From positions 124,001 through 188,000 of the forward strand of contig CALJGL010000012.1 of the NCBI GenBank assembly GCA_938075155.1: 64,000 nucleotides of DNA, written 5' to 3'. The position numbers and the translations under genes were made by a program. Under the pieces are notes generated by a model. That model made no database searches. It had not been told where the DNA came from and worked only from the letters and a program-made list of their open reading frames with translations. Below are positions 41,731 through 50,117 of this stretch, in pieces (position 1 is the first letter of the stretch; each line of letters starts with the position of its first letter). The stretch comes from UBA12191 sp009937185 (GTDB lineage Bacteria; Planctomycetota; UBA8108; UBA1146).

Positions 41731-42813
41731 ATGAAAATTGAGAGAATAGAAGCTGAAGGATATGAAAATGTAGTGATGTGCAGCGACCCTGATACGGGTT
41801 TGAAAGCTATCATTGCCGTTCATGACACCACATTAGGTCCCGCTCTTGGTGGGCTTCGCATGTGGAACTACAAGACTGACGAAGAAGCCATCACTGATGT
41901 TCTGAGGCTCTCAAGAGGAATGACCTACAAGAGTGCCTGTGCCAACACCGGTCTGGGTGGCGGAAAAGCCGTAATTATCGGTGATCAAAATAAAGATAAA
42001 AGTGAGCGATTATTCAGAGCCATGGGTCGATTCGTCGAAACTCTGGGAGGTTCTTACATCACCGCTGAGGATGTGGGTATCGGAATCCAGGAACTGGAAT
42101 GGCTCCACAAAGAAACGAAGTATGTGACAGGGCTTTCCCGTCAGTCTGGATCGAGTGGAAACCCGTCACCCTTTACTGCTCGTGGCTGTATTCGCGGCTT
42201 GTTTGCATGCACTGAAGAAAAGTTTGGAACCAGTCATCTGGATAGGCTTCACTATTCAGTTCAAGGATTAGGCCAAGTCGGTGGTGAGGTCGTTCGCTGC
42301 CTCTCTATGCTAGGGGCACGAGTTACCGTATCGGATATCAATGAAGATCGTTGCGTTGAATTTTCAGCACTCCCGGGTGTCGAAGTGGCGTATGGAGATG
42401 AGATTTACGATATCGATGCTGATGTCTTTATGCCTTGTGCTCTCGGTGGGGTTCTCAATGGTGACACCATTCCGAGGCTGAAAGTCAAAGTGATTGCAGG
42501 AGCCGCCAATAACCAGTTATTGACAGAGTCTCATGCGACCATGATTCATGATCACGACATCTTGTATGCCCCTGATTTCATCATTAATGCAGGAGGAATC
42601 ATCAACGTCTCCGTTGAAGTTCGTCCTGAGGGTTACGATGAGCGTACGGCTGTGACGAAGATCGAAAACATCTACAATGGACTGAGGGAAGTTTTCGAGA
42701 CCTCTCGCAGAGAGAACCTGACTCCAGCGGAGGCTGCCTACCAGGTTGCACAAAACCGCTTGGATGAGGCTCGGCAGGTGAATGGTCATTCGGTTGCTGA
42801 TTCGACTTCCTAA
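41731..42813 (+). CDS. Leucine dehydrogenase (Glu/Leu/Phe/Val dehydrogenase family)
   Basis: NAD-dependent oxidative deamination of leucine or other branched-chain amino acids. The catalytic domain shows GGLRMWNYKTDEEA, RGMTYKSACANTGLGGGKAVI with the catalytic Lys, and ITAEDVG; the nucleotide domain has GLGQVGGEV and ANNQL then NAGG. Size (360 aa) and motifs fit leucine dehydrogenase rather than glutamate dehydrogenase (about 420-450 aa). AAGGGGA precedes the ATG by about 5 bases. Confidence 0.9.
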   Translation: MKIERIEAEGYENVVMCSDPDTGLKAIIAVHDTTLGPALGGLRMWNYKTDEEAITDVLRLSRGMTYKSACANTGLGGGKAVIIGDQNKDKSERLFRAMGRFVETLGGSYITAEDVGIGIQELEWLHKETKYVTGLSRQSGSSGNPSPFTARGCIRGLFACTEEKFGTSHLDRLHYSVQGLGQVGGEVVRCLSMLGARVTVSDINEDRCVEFSALPGVEVAYGDEIYDIDADVFMPCALGGVLNGDTIPRLKVKVIAGAANNQLLTESHATMIHDHDILYAPDFIINAGGIINVSVEVRPEGYDERTAVTKIENIYNGLREVFETSRRENLTPAEAAYQVAQNRLDEARQVNGHSVADSTS

Positions 42814-42833
42814 GGTTTGATAAGGGGGCTGAC

Positions 42834-43196
42834 TTGACAGATCACCGACTTCCAAGGTCCTGCAGGATCTGTCGACGTCGTGATTTTCAGGTCGTCTTTG
42901 ATCATGGAATTCGATTCAACACTCCCCATCTCAGGGCTGTGGTTCATGAAGCCGATCGGGAAGCCTCCCGAATCGGTTTGGCTGTCAGCCGCAAAGTGGG
43001 AAATGCCGTCGTCCGAAACCGATTGAAAAGACGTCTTAGGGAGATTTTTCGCACCGAGCGAGAATGTGCTCCTGAGCTCAGAGATGTCGTTTTCATCCCC
43101 CGGCCTGGATGTGCTGATCTCTCTTTTTCTGATCTTCGCTCCGAAGTCGTCGATCTCCTTTCCCGGCGTATTCATCGAAAAAATGAGACGCCATGA
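42834..43196 (+). CDS. rnpA: Ribonuclease P protein component
   Basis: Protein subunit that helps RNase P RNA bind pre-tRNA. The RNR box AVVRNRLKRRLREIFR and the conserved RIGLAVSRKVGNAV are present; overall very basic. The start is TTG with AGGGGG ahead. The usual upstream partner rpmH (ribosomal protein L34) is not here; instead leucine dehydrogenase lies 20 bp upstream. Overlaps yidD by 4 bp. Confidence 0.93.
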   Translation: MTDHRLPRSCRICRRRDFQVVFDHGIRFNTPHLRAVVHEADREASRIGLAVSRKVGNAVVRNRLKRRLREIFRTERECAPELRDVVFIPRPGCADLSFSDLRSEVVDLLSRRIHRKNETP

Positions 43197-43450
43197 AGGA
43201 TAGACCGAGGAGCGGGGGGACCGGGGTTGGCGCCCGAATCCTTATAGGATTGCTCCGCTTTTATAGGTCTGCGATCTCGCCACTGTTGCCGCCTCTATGT
43301 CGGTTTGAGCCGAGCTGCAGTTGTTATTCTATGGAGGCGATCCAGCAACATGGCGCCTTGCGAGGATCATGGCTCACCATGACTCGACTCTTGAGGTGCC
43401 ACCCCTTTTCAAAGGGTGGATTTGATCCTGTCCCAATAAAAGAAGATTAA
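43193..43450 (+). CDS. yidD: Membrane protein insertion efficiency factor YidD
   Basis: Small membrane-associated protein aiding YidC-dependent insertion. The family pattern is clear: LLRFYRSAISPLLPPLCRFEPSCSCYSMEAIQQHG, followed by RLLRCHPFSKGGFDPVP. The Cys positions (C-x3-5-C) match. Coupled to rnpA by ATGA overlap, the usual pairing, but yidC is not adjacent in the window. Confidence 0.94.
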   Translation: MKDRPRSGGTGVGARILIGLLRFYRSAISPLLPPLCRFEPSCSCYSMEAIQQHGALRGSWLTMTRLLRCHPFSKGGFDPVPIKED

Positions 43451-43554
43451 ATAAAGCCAGAAGAAGCGGATCTGGGCTTGATGGATATTTTATAAAGTAT
43501 AAAGTACATTTTATCGGGGAGGACGCCCGGTGCCATCGAGAGGGGACGCTACGC

Positions 43555-43812
43555 TTGGCCAAGCCTTCAGCAGGACAGGTGCCTAGGAAGCTATTCAAGA
43601 TCGGGGAAGTCATGGCTGCGACGGGGATATCCCGTCAAACGCTGCATGACTACACCGTGTCTGGCTTCATCGAAGAAGAAGAGAGAACTCCTGCTGGGCA
43701 CAGGCTTTATGCCGAGTGGGTGTTTGAGCGTCTCGCGCAAATGGCAGAACTTCAGAGAGAGGGCCAGCCCCTCAAAGAGATCAAGAGACTCATCGATGAG
43801 GGGAAACTCTAA
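43555..43812 (+). CDS. MerR-family DNA-binding protein
   Basis: A single winged-helix MerR DNA-binding domain: LFKIGEVMAATGISRQTLHDYTVSGFIEEEERTPAGHRLYAEWVFERLAQMAEL. After it only a short helix follows (85 aa), so it lacks an effector-binding domain. It may regulate the adjacent genes or itself. TTG start with GAGGGGAC about 9 bases upstream; a GTG at residue 9 is the alternative. The next small gene starts right after its stop. Confidence 0.8.
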   Translation: MAKPSAGQVPRKLFKIGEVMAATGISRQTLHDYTVSGFIEEEERTPAGHRLYAEWVFERLAQMAELQREGQPLKEIKRLIDEGKL

Positions 43813-43962
43813 ATGTTTTGGACAGAGCCTACTTTTTTGACGACCGCGCTGATCGTTGCTCTCGCCATACAGTGGATTCCTGTACGTAGAGGGCCATCTG
43901 TTCCTTCTCGTATCCGTTTCTTTTCGGCCCTGAAGAAGGACAAAAAAACCTCAGAAGAGTAA
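43813..43962 (+). CDS. 49-residue single-pass membrane protein
   Basis: A short frame starting on the base after the MerR stop codon, with AGGGG 9 bases upstream. It reads MFWTEPTFLTTALIVALAIQ (membrane helix from about 8 to 22), then WIPVRRGPS and a basic tail SALKKDKKTSEE. The layout helix-then-basic tail is typical of small membrane proteins. Function unknown; the immediate coupling to the MerR gene is the main support. Confidence 0.55.
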   Translation: MFWTEPTFLTTALIVALAIQWIPVRRGPSVPSRIRFFSALKKDKKTSEE

Positions 43963-44121
43963 ATGGGAAGAGGAGGGGTGCGTCCTGACTCATTTCTTTA
44001 TTCAGCGCACCGCATATCTGGGAAGTCCTTCCGGGCATGATATTATCCTTATTGACTTAGCGGGGTCTTTTCAAAAGAAAAGATCAGCTAGAAATTCATT
44101 CTAATTAAAGGTGGGAGACGC

Positions 44122-46995
44122 GTGTCTGACGAGAATTCTCTTTGGGACTCTATGGGCAAGGTCGGTTTCGTCAGCGGTTCATCCGAAGCGCAAGAAGGTG
44201 AGGACCTGACGGTACTTCCCGATAAGGAAGACATCGCTCATCATCCATATAAGGCCTTTCTTCACCGACTTGAAAAACCCGGTCGATACACCGGTGGTGA
44301 ACTTCATTCCGTAAAGAAAACAGAGACTCGTCTTTCGTTCCTTCTCGCATTTCCAGATGTTTACGAAATCGGGATGAGCCATCTGGGATTCAAGATTCTC
44401 TATTCACAATTGAATGATCTCGAAGATGTCAGTGCCGAGCGTGTTTATACGCCCTGGATCGATTGTGAAAAGGAACTGCGAACTCGTGAACTTGAGCTGG
44501 TGAGTCTCGAGACTTGGAAAAGGATGAGAGATTTCGATGTTGTCGGATTCTCACTTCAGTATGAACTGACCTTCACTAACGTTTTGACAATGTTGGACCT
44601 CGGTCAAATTCCTATTCGATCTGAGGATAGAGATGATGACTGCCCTCTGGTGATGGCCGGTGGGCCCGTCGCATTCCAGCCAGAACCCATGAGTGCATTT
44701 ATCGATGCGTTTCTCATTGGTGATGGAGAAGGGCACTTCCACAAAGTTGTAGACCATTGGAAAACCCTAAAAGAACAGGGTCTCTCGAGACGAGATCGAT
44801 TGATTGCTATCAGCCAGTTTGATGGCGTCTATGTCCCCTCCCTTTACAGTACAAAAGTTGAACCTGATACAGGCTTCACGGTGGTCGACAGCCCTCTTGA
44901 CGATCGTGTTCCTGCGAGTGTGACTCGAGCCCATGTTCCGGATCTCTCAGAGTTTCCGTTCCCCGCCAAATCTCCGGTTCCCAATACCGAAGTCGTTTTT
45001 GATAGGGCGAGCATTGAGGTTGCGAGGGGCTGTACTGAAGGGTGTCGTTTCTGCCAAGCGGGCATGATTTATAGACCCGTCAGAGAAAGACCACCTGAGG
45101 ATATTCAGAAAGTAGTGAGAGACGCCGTCAAGTGTGGTGGATTTGATGAAGTATCACTCACGAGTTTGTCGACTGCGGATTACAGCGCCATCGAACCGCT
45201 CGTAAAGAAAATCATGCCTGAACTGAGAGAGAAAAATATTTCTCTCAGCGTGTCATCTTTGCGCGCCTATGGACTGACCGATGAAATGCTCGAAGAGATG
45301 TCGAGTGTCCGTAATACCTCATTGACGTTTGCCCCTGAAGCGGGAACCCAGCGTATGAGGGATGTGGTCAACAAGAACATTACTGAAGAAGACATCGCCA
45401 AGAGCGCCCATAGAATCTTCTCCCGAGGTTGGAGACGCATGAAGCTTTACTTCATGATTGGCCTTCCCACAGAAGATGATTCTGATATCCGAGGCATTGC
45501 TGAAACTGGAAAAAGGATGCTCGATATCGCAAGAGAGTATCTGCCGAAGGGAAGAGCACAGGTAACGGTCTCAGTGTCTAGCCATGTGCCCAAGCCATTT
45601 ACGCCTTTTCAATGGGCAGCGATGGATGACCTTCCCGATATTGAAGAAAAGCATGACGTATTGAGGAAACTGACCCGTTATCCAGGTCTTCAATTACGTT
45701 GGCATGACCCTTCGACGAGTCACCTAGAAGGTGTCTTGAGTCGTGGGGACAGAACTCTATCAAATGTGATTGAGACCGCGTGGAGAAAAGGCTGTCGCTT
45801 TGACGGTTGGTCAGATCGTATGAGATTTGACTACTGGATGGAGTCGATTGAGGAAAACGAAATCGACCGATACAAGTTCCTGGGAACGATTCCTGTCGAT
45901 GCACGACTCCCTTGGGATCATATCGATTGCGGAGTAGAGCCCAAGTTCTTGGTCCGTGAATATCAGCGCGCACTCAAGGACAGAACCTCGCACCCGTGCG
46001 GCAAGCCGGGCAAGCGTTTGACACATTACACAAATGTTGAGGACGCCAGCGAGGACAAGCGCAGGTTGGTTTGCTATGACTGTGGAATCGCCTGCGACCT
46101 CAATCGCATGAAAGAGGAGCGGATCGAGTACCTCGACCATCTGGATGCCACAGAGCGAAAGCATGGTGCCAACTCTTCTCAAACGGATGCCGGAGTAGAA
46201 GAAGTTCGCGCTGAAGCCAAGAAGCGATTTGCACTGAGAGCCAACCCCAAGTTGCCGCCGGAACGAAAAGAGCTGGAGCATCCCAGTCATGGATACCGAA
46301 TTCGGTATGCGAAATTGGGAAGAGCTCGCTACATGAGCCAGCTCGATCTCAATCGTTTCCTTCCTCGTGCGATTCGCAGAGCAGGATTTTCTCCTGCATA
46401 TTCTCGAGGATTCCATCCCATCCCTCAGATGTCATTTGGGCCTCCCTTGCGATTAGGAATGGCGGGACTTTCTGAAGTTGTGGACATCAAGTTGCAAGAG
46501 GACCTTCCTGCCGAGCAGGTGATGGAAGCACTCGCAAAACAATGCCCACAGGGGATCGAGATTCGTAGTCTTCATGCTTTGGGGAAAGAAGCACCCAAGT
46601 TGTCGGCTATCAGTAATTGGGCTGATTTCCTGATCTTTATCCCCAGAGAAAAAGCGGATCAGATCTCTTATGAGAAAGTCGAAGCATTCCTGGGTCAGGA
46701 TGAGGTCCTCGTTGATCGATTGACCAAAAAGGGCAAGCCTAAGGTTGTGGATATCCGCCCTGGAGTGGGCTCCATTGAGTGGCTTGAAGAAGTGCCGACA
46801 GATGCGGAAGGCTATCAGGTGAGACGCTCAGACGAGTGCCTGCTGGGTATGAGAGTTTGCCTTCAAGGGGATCACCTCACAAAGCCTGAAGATGTTCTCG
46901 CCAGACTTTTTGATGGGGAAATGCCCGCCGGTATTCAAGTCGTACGTCGTCGTTTGTTGCCCGCGCCGAGTCCGCGCAGAACGGTTCAGGTCTGA
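44122..46995 (+). CDS. Radical SAM protein fused to DUF2344 (TIGR03960-TIGR03936 type)
   Basis: Cytoplasmic Fe-S enzyme of unassigned chemistry. N-terminal B12-binding-like region (about 60-230), then the radical SAM core with C304-x3-C308-x2-C311 in RGCTEGCRFCQAGM, then a C-terminal DUF2344 domain (about 720-930) with YRIRYAKLGRARYMSQLDLNRFLPRAIRRAGF and SRGFHPIPQMSFGPPLRLG. Often found near tRNA/rRNA or ribosome genes; fused or adjacent forms are known. GTG start with GGGAG 6 bases upstream. A strong terminator follows. Confidence 0.92.
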   Translation: MSDENSLWDSMGKVGFVSGSSEAQEGEDLTVLPDKEDIAHHPYKAFLHRLEKPGRYTGGELHSVKKTETRLSFLLAFPDVYEIGMSHLGFKILYSQLNDLEDVSAERVYTPWIDCEKELRTRELELVSLETWKRMRDFDVVGFSLQYELTFTNVLTMLDLGQIPIRSEDRDDDCPLVMAGGPVAFQPEPMSAFIDAFLIGDGEGHFHKVVDHWKTLKEQGLSRRDRLIAISQFDGVYVPSLYSTKVEPDTGFTVVDSPLDDRVPASVTRAHVPDLSEFPFPAKSPVPNTEVVFDRASIEVARGCTEGCRFCQAGMIYRPVRERPPEDIQKVVRDAVKCGGFDEVSLTSLSTADYSAIEPLVKKIMPELREKNISLSVSSLRAYGLTDEMLEEMSSVRNTSLTFAPEAGTQRMRDVVNKNITEEDIAKSAHRIFSRGWRRMKLYFMIGLPTEDDSDIRGIAETGKRMLDIAREYLPKGRAQVTVSVSSHVPKPFTPFQWAAMDDLPDIEEKHDVLRKLTRYPGLQLRWHDPSTSHLEGVLSRGDRTLSNVIETAWRKGCRFDGWSDRMRFDYWMESIEENEIDRYKFLGTIPVDARLPWDHIDCGVEPKFLVREYQRALKDRTSHPCGKPGKRLTHYTNVEDASEDKRRLVCYDCGIACDLNRMKEERIEYLDHLDATERKHGANSSQTDAGVEEVRAEAKKRFALRANPKLPPERKELEHPSHGYRIRYAKLGRARYMSQLDLNRFLPRAIRRAGFSPAYSRGFHPIPQMSFGPPLRLGMAGLSEVVDIKLQEDLPAEQVMEALAKQCPQGIEIRSLHALGKEAPKLSAISNWADFLIFIPREKADQISYEKVEAFLGQDEVLVDRLTKKGKPKVVDIRPGVGSIEWLEEVPTDAEGYQVRRSDECLLGMRVCLQGDHLTKPEDVLARLFDGEMPAGIQVVRRRLLPAPSPRRTVQV

Positions 46996-47016
46996 ACTCG
47001 ATCATCGTTAGAGTGA

Positions 47017-47066
47017 AACTCGCAGGCTGAGGAGTCTCGACCGACCCCTCAGCCTGCGAGAGTTTT
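47017..47066 (+). terminator. Rho-independent terminator after the radical SAM gene
   Basis: CTCGCAGGCTGAGG pairs with CCTCAGCCTGCGAG (14 bp) followed by AGTTTT. About 20 bp after the stop. The following 285 bp to the ferredoxin stop hold only small hairpins (CCCC...GGGG and TAGTTTC/GAAACTA near 47210-47260) that may end the ferredoxin transcript. Confidence 0.92.
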
Positions 47067-47352
47067 CTAAAAGAACTTCCTCGCTACAGAGGGTTTCGCT
47101 GATGGAATATTCGCGCCCACATAAAACAACACGACACTTTGTTCCTCAAAGCGATGCTTCGAGGTGTCGGTGCCATATTGATGAGGCAACTGTATTATTT
47201 TTTGAAATGAAACCCTGCCCCCAAATATGTGGGGCCATAGTTTCTGGAAACTAAAAATAAACTAAGAACTCTGACGCTGCTTGTTCCCGTATGGATTGAT
47301 CGCAGCTAGTTAGATTTAAAAACCAAGCGAAGAGGTAAACCGATGTTACTGG

Positions 47353-47586
47353 CTAATCGCAGTCGTCTCCGATGGCCTCAACTGGGCACTCTTCCTTCGC
47401 TTGTTCACAGAGTTCAGCTTCTTCAGCAGAGTCGGGCTGTTTGAAGATAAAGGAATAACCCTCGTCTTCATTCGCTTTGAAATTGTCAGGTGCAGTGGTC
47501 CTGCAGAGGTCGCAATCGATGCATTCCTCATCCACATACCACTTACCGGTGACATTACTCTCGACTTTGTTCGCGGGATCTGCCAT
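47353..47586 (-). CDS. 4Fe-4S ferredoxin
   Basis: Small electron carrier of 77 residues. Cluster ligands are C-x2-C-x2-C in ECIDCDLC and the Cys-Pro in ECPVEAIGDD, with one extra Cys in LCEQAKEEC that could be structural. The set matches single [4Fe-4S] (or 3Fe-4S) ferredoxins with a preceding APDNF turn. The start is the ATG behind AGGAG with 8-base spacing; the frame upstream of it has no ribosome site. It diverges from mqnD. Confidence 0.92.
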   Translation of the reverse strand: MADPANKVESNVTGKWYVDEECIDCDLCRTTAPDNFKANEDEGYSFIFKQPDSAEEAELCEQAKEECPVEAIGDDCD

Positions 47587-47809
47587 TGAGGGGCTCCTGC
47601 ACATTTTTCGGTTTAAATTAGAAATCAGGTGATCGGCATGTCTTGATCCGATCACAACAAACGGCCCTCTTCCCAAAGAAGAGTTCCGGATCCAGTAGTT
47701 GAAGAATAGAATCAAGAAAGGAATCTGGCAAGTGAACTAGGGGATGGCTTTGCTGGCGGGTGACCGAATTTGACCGTATTGTGAAATTATTGACCCAGAA
47801 TGAAGAATT

Positions 47810-47828
47810 CCAGAAATGTAATTTCTGG
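47810..47828 (+). promoter_or_regulatory. Hairpin between the mqnD promoter region and its ribosome site
   Basis: CCAGAAAT-gta-ATTTCTGG is an 8-bp perfect hairpin 12-13 bases before GGAGGG and the ATG of mqnD, in the 263-bp gap facing the ferredoxin gene. No T-run follows; an operator or mRNA element is possible. Two TTGACC sequences (near 47770 and 47791) lie just upstream. Confidence 0.4.
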
Positions 47829-47849
47829 TCATGACCCCCGGAGGGAACC

Positions 47850-48680
47850 ATGAAAGTAGTCATCGCACACAGTCCTGATTCTGACGACGCATTCATGCAT
47901 TTCGCTATTGGCGAAGGCAAAATCGATACCGGAATCTATGAGTTTGATCACATGATGGCAGACATCGAAACCTTGAATCAGCATGCAGTTGAGGGTAGGC
48001 ATGAAGTCACTGCCATTTCAATTCATGCTTATGCCCACCTTTCTGATAAGTATGCATTGCTCAATCATGGGGCAAGCATGGGTGAAAATTACGGGCCGGT
48101 GCTGATTGCTCGCGAGCCAAAAACTCGTGAAGATCTGGCGGGCGTCAAGATTGCCGTTCCCGGAAAATGGACCAGTGCAGCACTGGCAACAAAACTTTGG
48201 TACCCGGAAGCGGTGACTGAAGTTGTTGAGTTTGACCAGATTATGGATCGTGTGGGATCCGGCGAATTTGAAGCGGGCGTCATCATTCATGAGGGTCAGG
48301 TCACCTACGAAGAACAAGGCTATCATTCGGTGGTCGACCTCGGTGAATGGTGGGCTCAGACACAAGATGGATTGCCGCTGCCACTGGGCGGTAATGCTAT
48401 TCGCCGAGATCTCGGTGAAGAGCACATCCAAGAAATCTCGAGAATACTACGTGAGAGCATCGCGTACGCTCTCGACAATCGTGAGGAAGCTCTTCAATAT
48501 GCAGAGACTTACAATCGTGGTTTGACGAGAGAATTGACGGATAAGTTCGTCGGGATGTACGTCAATCAAAGAACTCTTGATTACGGAGATGACGGTCGAG
48601 AAGCCGTGACCCGCTTCCTTCACATGGGTGAAGAGATGGGTGCGATTCCTCCGGTAGCACATCCCGAGTTCATTCGCTGA
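47850..48680 (+). CDS. mqnD: 1,4-dihydroxy-6-naphthoate synthase
   Basis: Enzyme of the futalosine (MqnA-D) route to menaquinone, converting cyclic dehypoxanthine futalosine to 1,4-dihydroxy-6-naphthoate. Signature IAHSPDSDDAFMHFAI at the start, DIETLNQHAVEGRHEVTAISIHAYAHL, GENYGPVLIAREPKT, VEFDQIMDRVGSGEFEAGVIIHEGQVTYE and LPLGGNAIRRDL. Length of 276 is typical. Its presence implies menaquinone respiration. GGAGGGA precedes the ATG. Other mqn genes are not in the window. Confidence 0.93.
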   Translation: MKVVIAHSPDSDDAFMHFAIGEGKIDTGIYEFDHMMADIETLNQHAVEGRHEVTAISIHAYAHLSDKYALLNHGASMGENYGPVLIAREPKTREDLAGVKIAVPGKWTSAALATKLWYPEAVTEVVEFDQIMDRVGSGEFEAGVIIHEGQVTYEEQGYHSVVDLGEWWAQTQDGLPLPLGGNAIRRDLGEEHIQEISRILRESIAYALDNREEALQYAETYNRGLTRELTDKFVGMYVNQRTLDYGDDGREAVTRFLHMGEEMGAIPPVAHPEFIR

Positions 48681-48752
48681 TCGCGGCCTCAAGCCAGAAG
48701 GTTAGCGGAGAGTGGCTCATTGGGGCCTATTTGACCAAAATCAGGGAGTTTC

Positions 48753-50108
48753 TTGCCTCTATCCAAACCTGAGGGCTCACCCGAATCACAGTGCAATACC
48801 CGCGTTGTCTCGGGTTGGTCCGGGACATCCCATTGCACCGGTCAAGTGGTCTCCTGTTTCGACCAAGACGGTTTCCTCAATATTTTTCAATCTGGGCAGC
48901 CTTGGTTACCACGTGGTGCAGGGTGCAGCTACGGAGATGCCGCACTGTTATCAGGGGGCACTATGGTCTTGCCCACCTTCGAGGATCGCCTGAACTCCAT
49001 CGGGAAAGATTTTCAAATCACAGCGCCGTCTTCGATCACCGTATCGGAGTTGTTGGCGAGACTTTCTTTGATCGGCTGGACTCTTCCGGTCGTACCCGGA
49101 GTTTTGGGTGCGACTCTCGGAGGAATGTTGGCGGCTGATATTCATGGAAAAAATCATTTCCAAATGGGGTCTCTTGGTACGTGGGTGAGATCTCTAAGCC
49201 TCATGATTCCGAGCGGCGAAGTTCTCGAGTGTTCAAAACAGAACGAACCTGAAATATTCCGAGCCACTCTGGGAGGTATGGGGCTGACTGGAGTCATCCT
49301 CTCTGCGTGCTTGGAAGTGGTTCCTTTGAAGGGGCTTCAGGCAGCTGTGAATGTGAAGGCGACAGAGTCACTCAGAGAAACGATTCAACAACTGGAATCT
49401 GAATCTGGAAAATCGGAATACGTCTCAGCATGGATCGATTTTTCTAAGGGGTCTGTTGCTCCGGGAAGAGGAGTCGTCGTTTGCGGAGATCGGATTGCGG
49501 ATGAGCAGCTGAAGGATTCAGGTTCGCTATGGCAGCCCGAAACGGGGCCGTCCTTGCCGCCCATTCCAGGATTCGGGAATACACTCGTTCGGTGGCATAA
49601 CTCTGTTTACCACGGATTGGCTCGTTGGCTCCCTCAGCAGCGACTTTGGCCGCTGGAAAGCCTATTGTTCCCTTTGGAATCCTGGGGGAACTGGCGAAAG
49701 GTCTATGGTCAGAGGGGTTTCTATCAACATCAGAGCCAGATTCCGCTTTCCCAAGCCGAAGATCGAATTCAGGAAATCATGGACCTCGTTCAGGCCTCCC
49801 CCTACAGACCCACTCTTGTTGTGTTGAAAAGAATGGGCGAGGGAAGAGGGGGCCTCTCATTCGGTGAATCGGGATACACCCTTTCCATGGATTTTGCAAA
49901 TGAGTCGGGCTGTAGAGATTTACTCCATCGATTGAACGAGTTTGTCGCTGAGATTTCAGGGAAAATCTATCTCGCTAAGGATTCCACGCTCACCCAAGAG
50001 CAGTTTGAGAAAATGTATCCAGAGGTCGATGGCTTCAGAGAACTTCGCAAAAAAGTTGATCCTCGAAGAGAGATTCAGTCCGAGCTCTCTCGGCGGCTTG
50101 GGCTCTAG
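48753..50108 (+). CDS. FAD-dependent oxidase resembling DprE1
   Basis: FAD-linked oxidase with a PCMH-type flavin domain: RGAGCSYGDAALLSGG, PSSITVSELLARL, PVVPGVLGATLGGMLAADIHGKNHFQMGSLGTWVRSL. C-terminal RLNEFVAEISGKIYLAKDSTLTQEQFEKMYPEVDGFRELRKKVDP fits the D-arabinono-1,4-lactone oxidase/DprE1 group. DprE1 oxidises decaprenylphosphoryl ribose; here only the fold is certain. TTG start with AGGGAG ahead. Convergent with phoR. Confidence 0.8.
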   Translation: MPLSKPEGSPESQCNTRVVSGWSGTSHCTGQVVSCFDQDGFLNIFQSGQPWLPRGAGCSYGDAALLSGGTMVLPTFEDRLNSIGKDFQITAPSSITVSELLARLSLIGWTLPVVPGVLGATLGGMLAADIHGKNHFQMGSLGTWVRSLSLMIPSGEVLECSKQNEPEIFRATLGGMGLTGVILSACLEVVPLKGLQAAVNVKATESLRETIQQLESESGKSEYVSAWIDFSKGSVAPGRGVVVCGDRIADEQLKDSGSLWQPETGPSLPPIPGFGNTLVRWHNSVYHGLARWLPQQRLWPLESLLFPLESWGNWRKVYGQRGFYQHQSQIPLSQAEDRIQEIMDLVQASPYRPTLVVLKRMGEGRGGLSFGESGYTLSMDFANESGCRDLLHRLNEFVAEISGKIYLAKDSTLTQEQFEKMYPEVDGFRELRKKVDPRREIQSELSRRLGL

Positions 50109-50117
50109 GGCGAAAAA

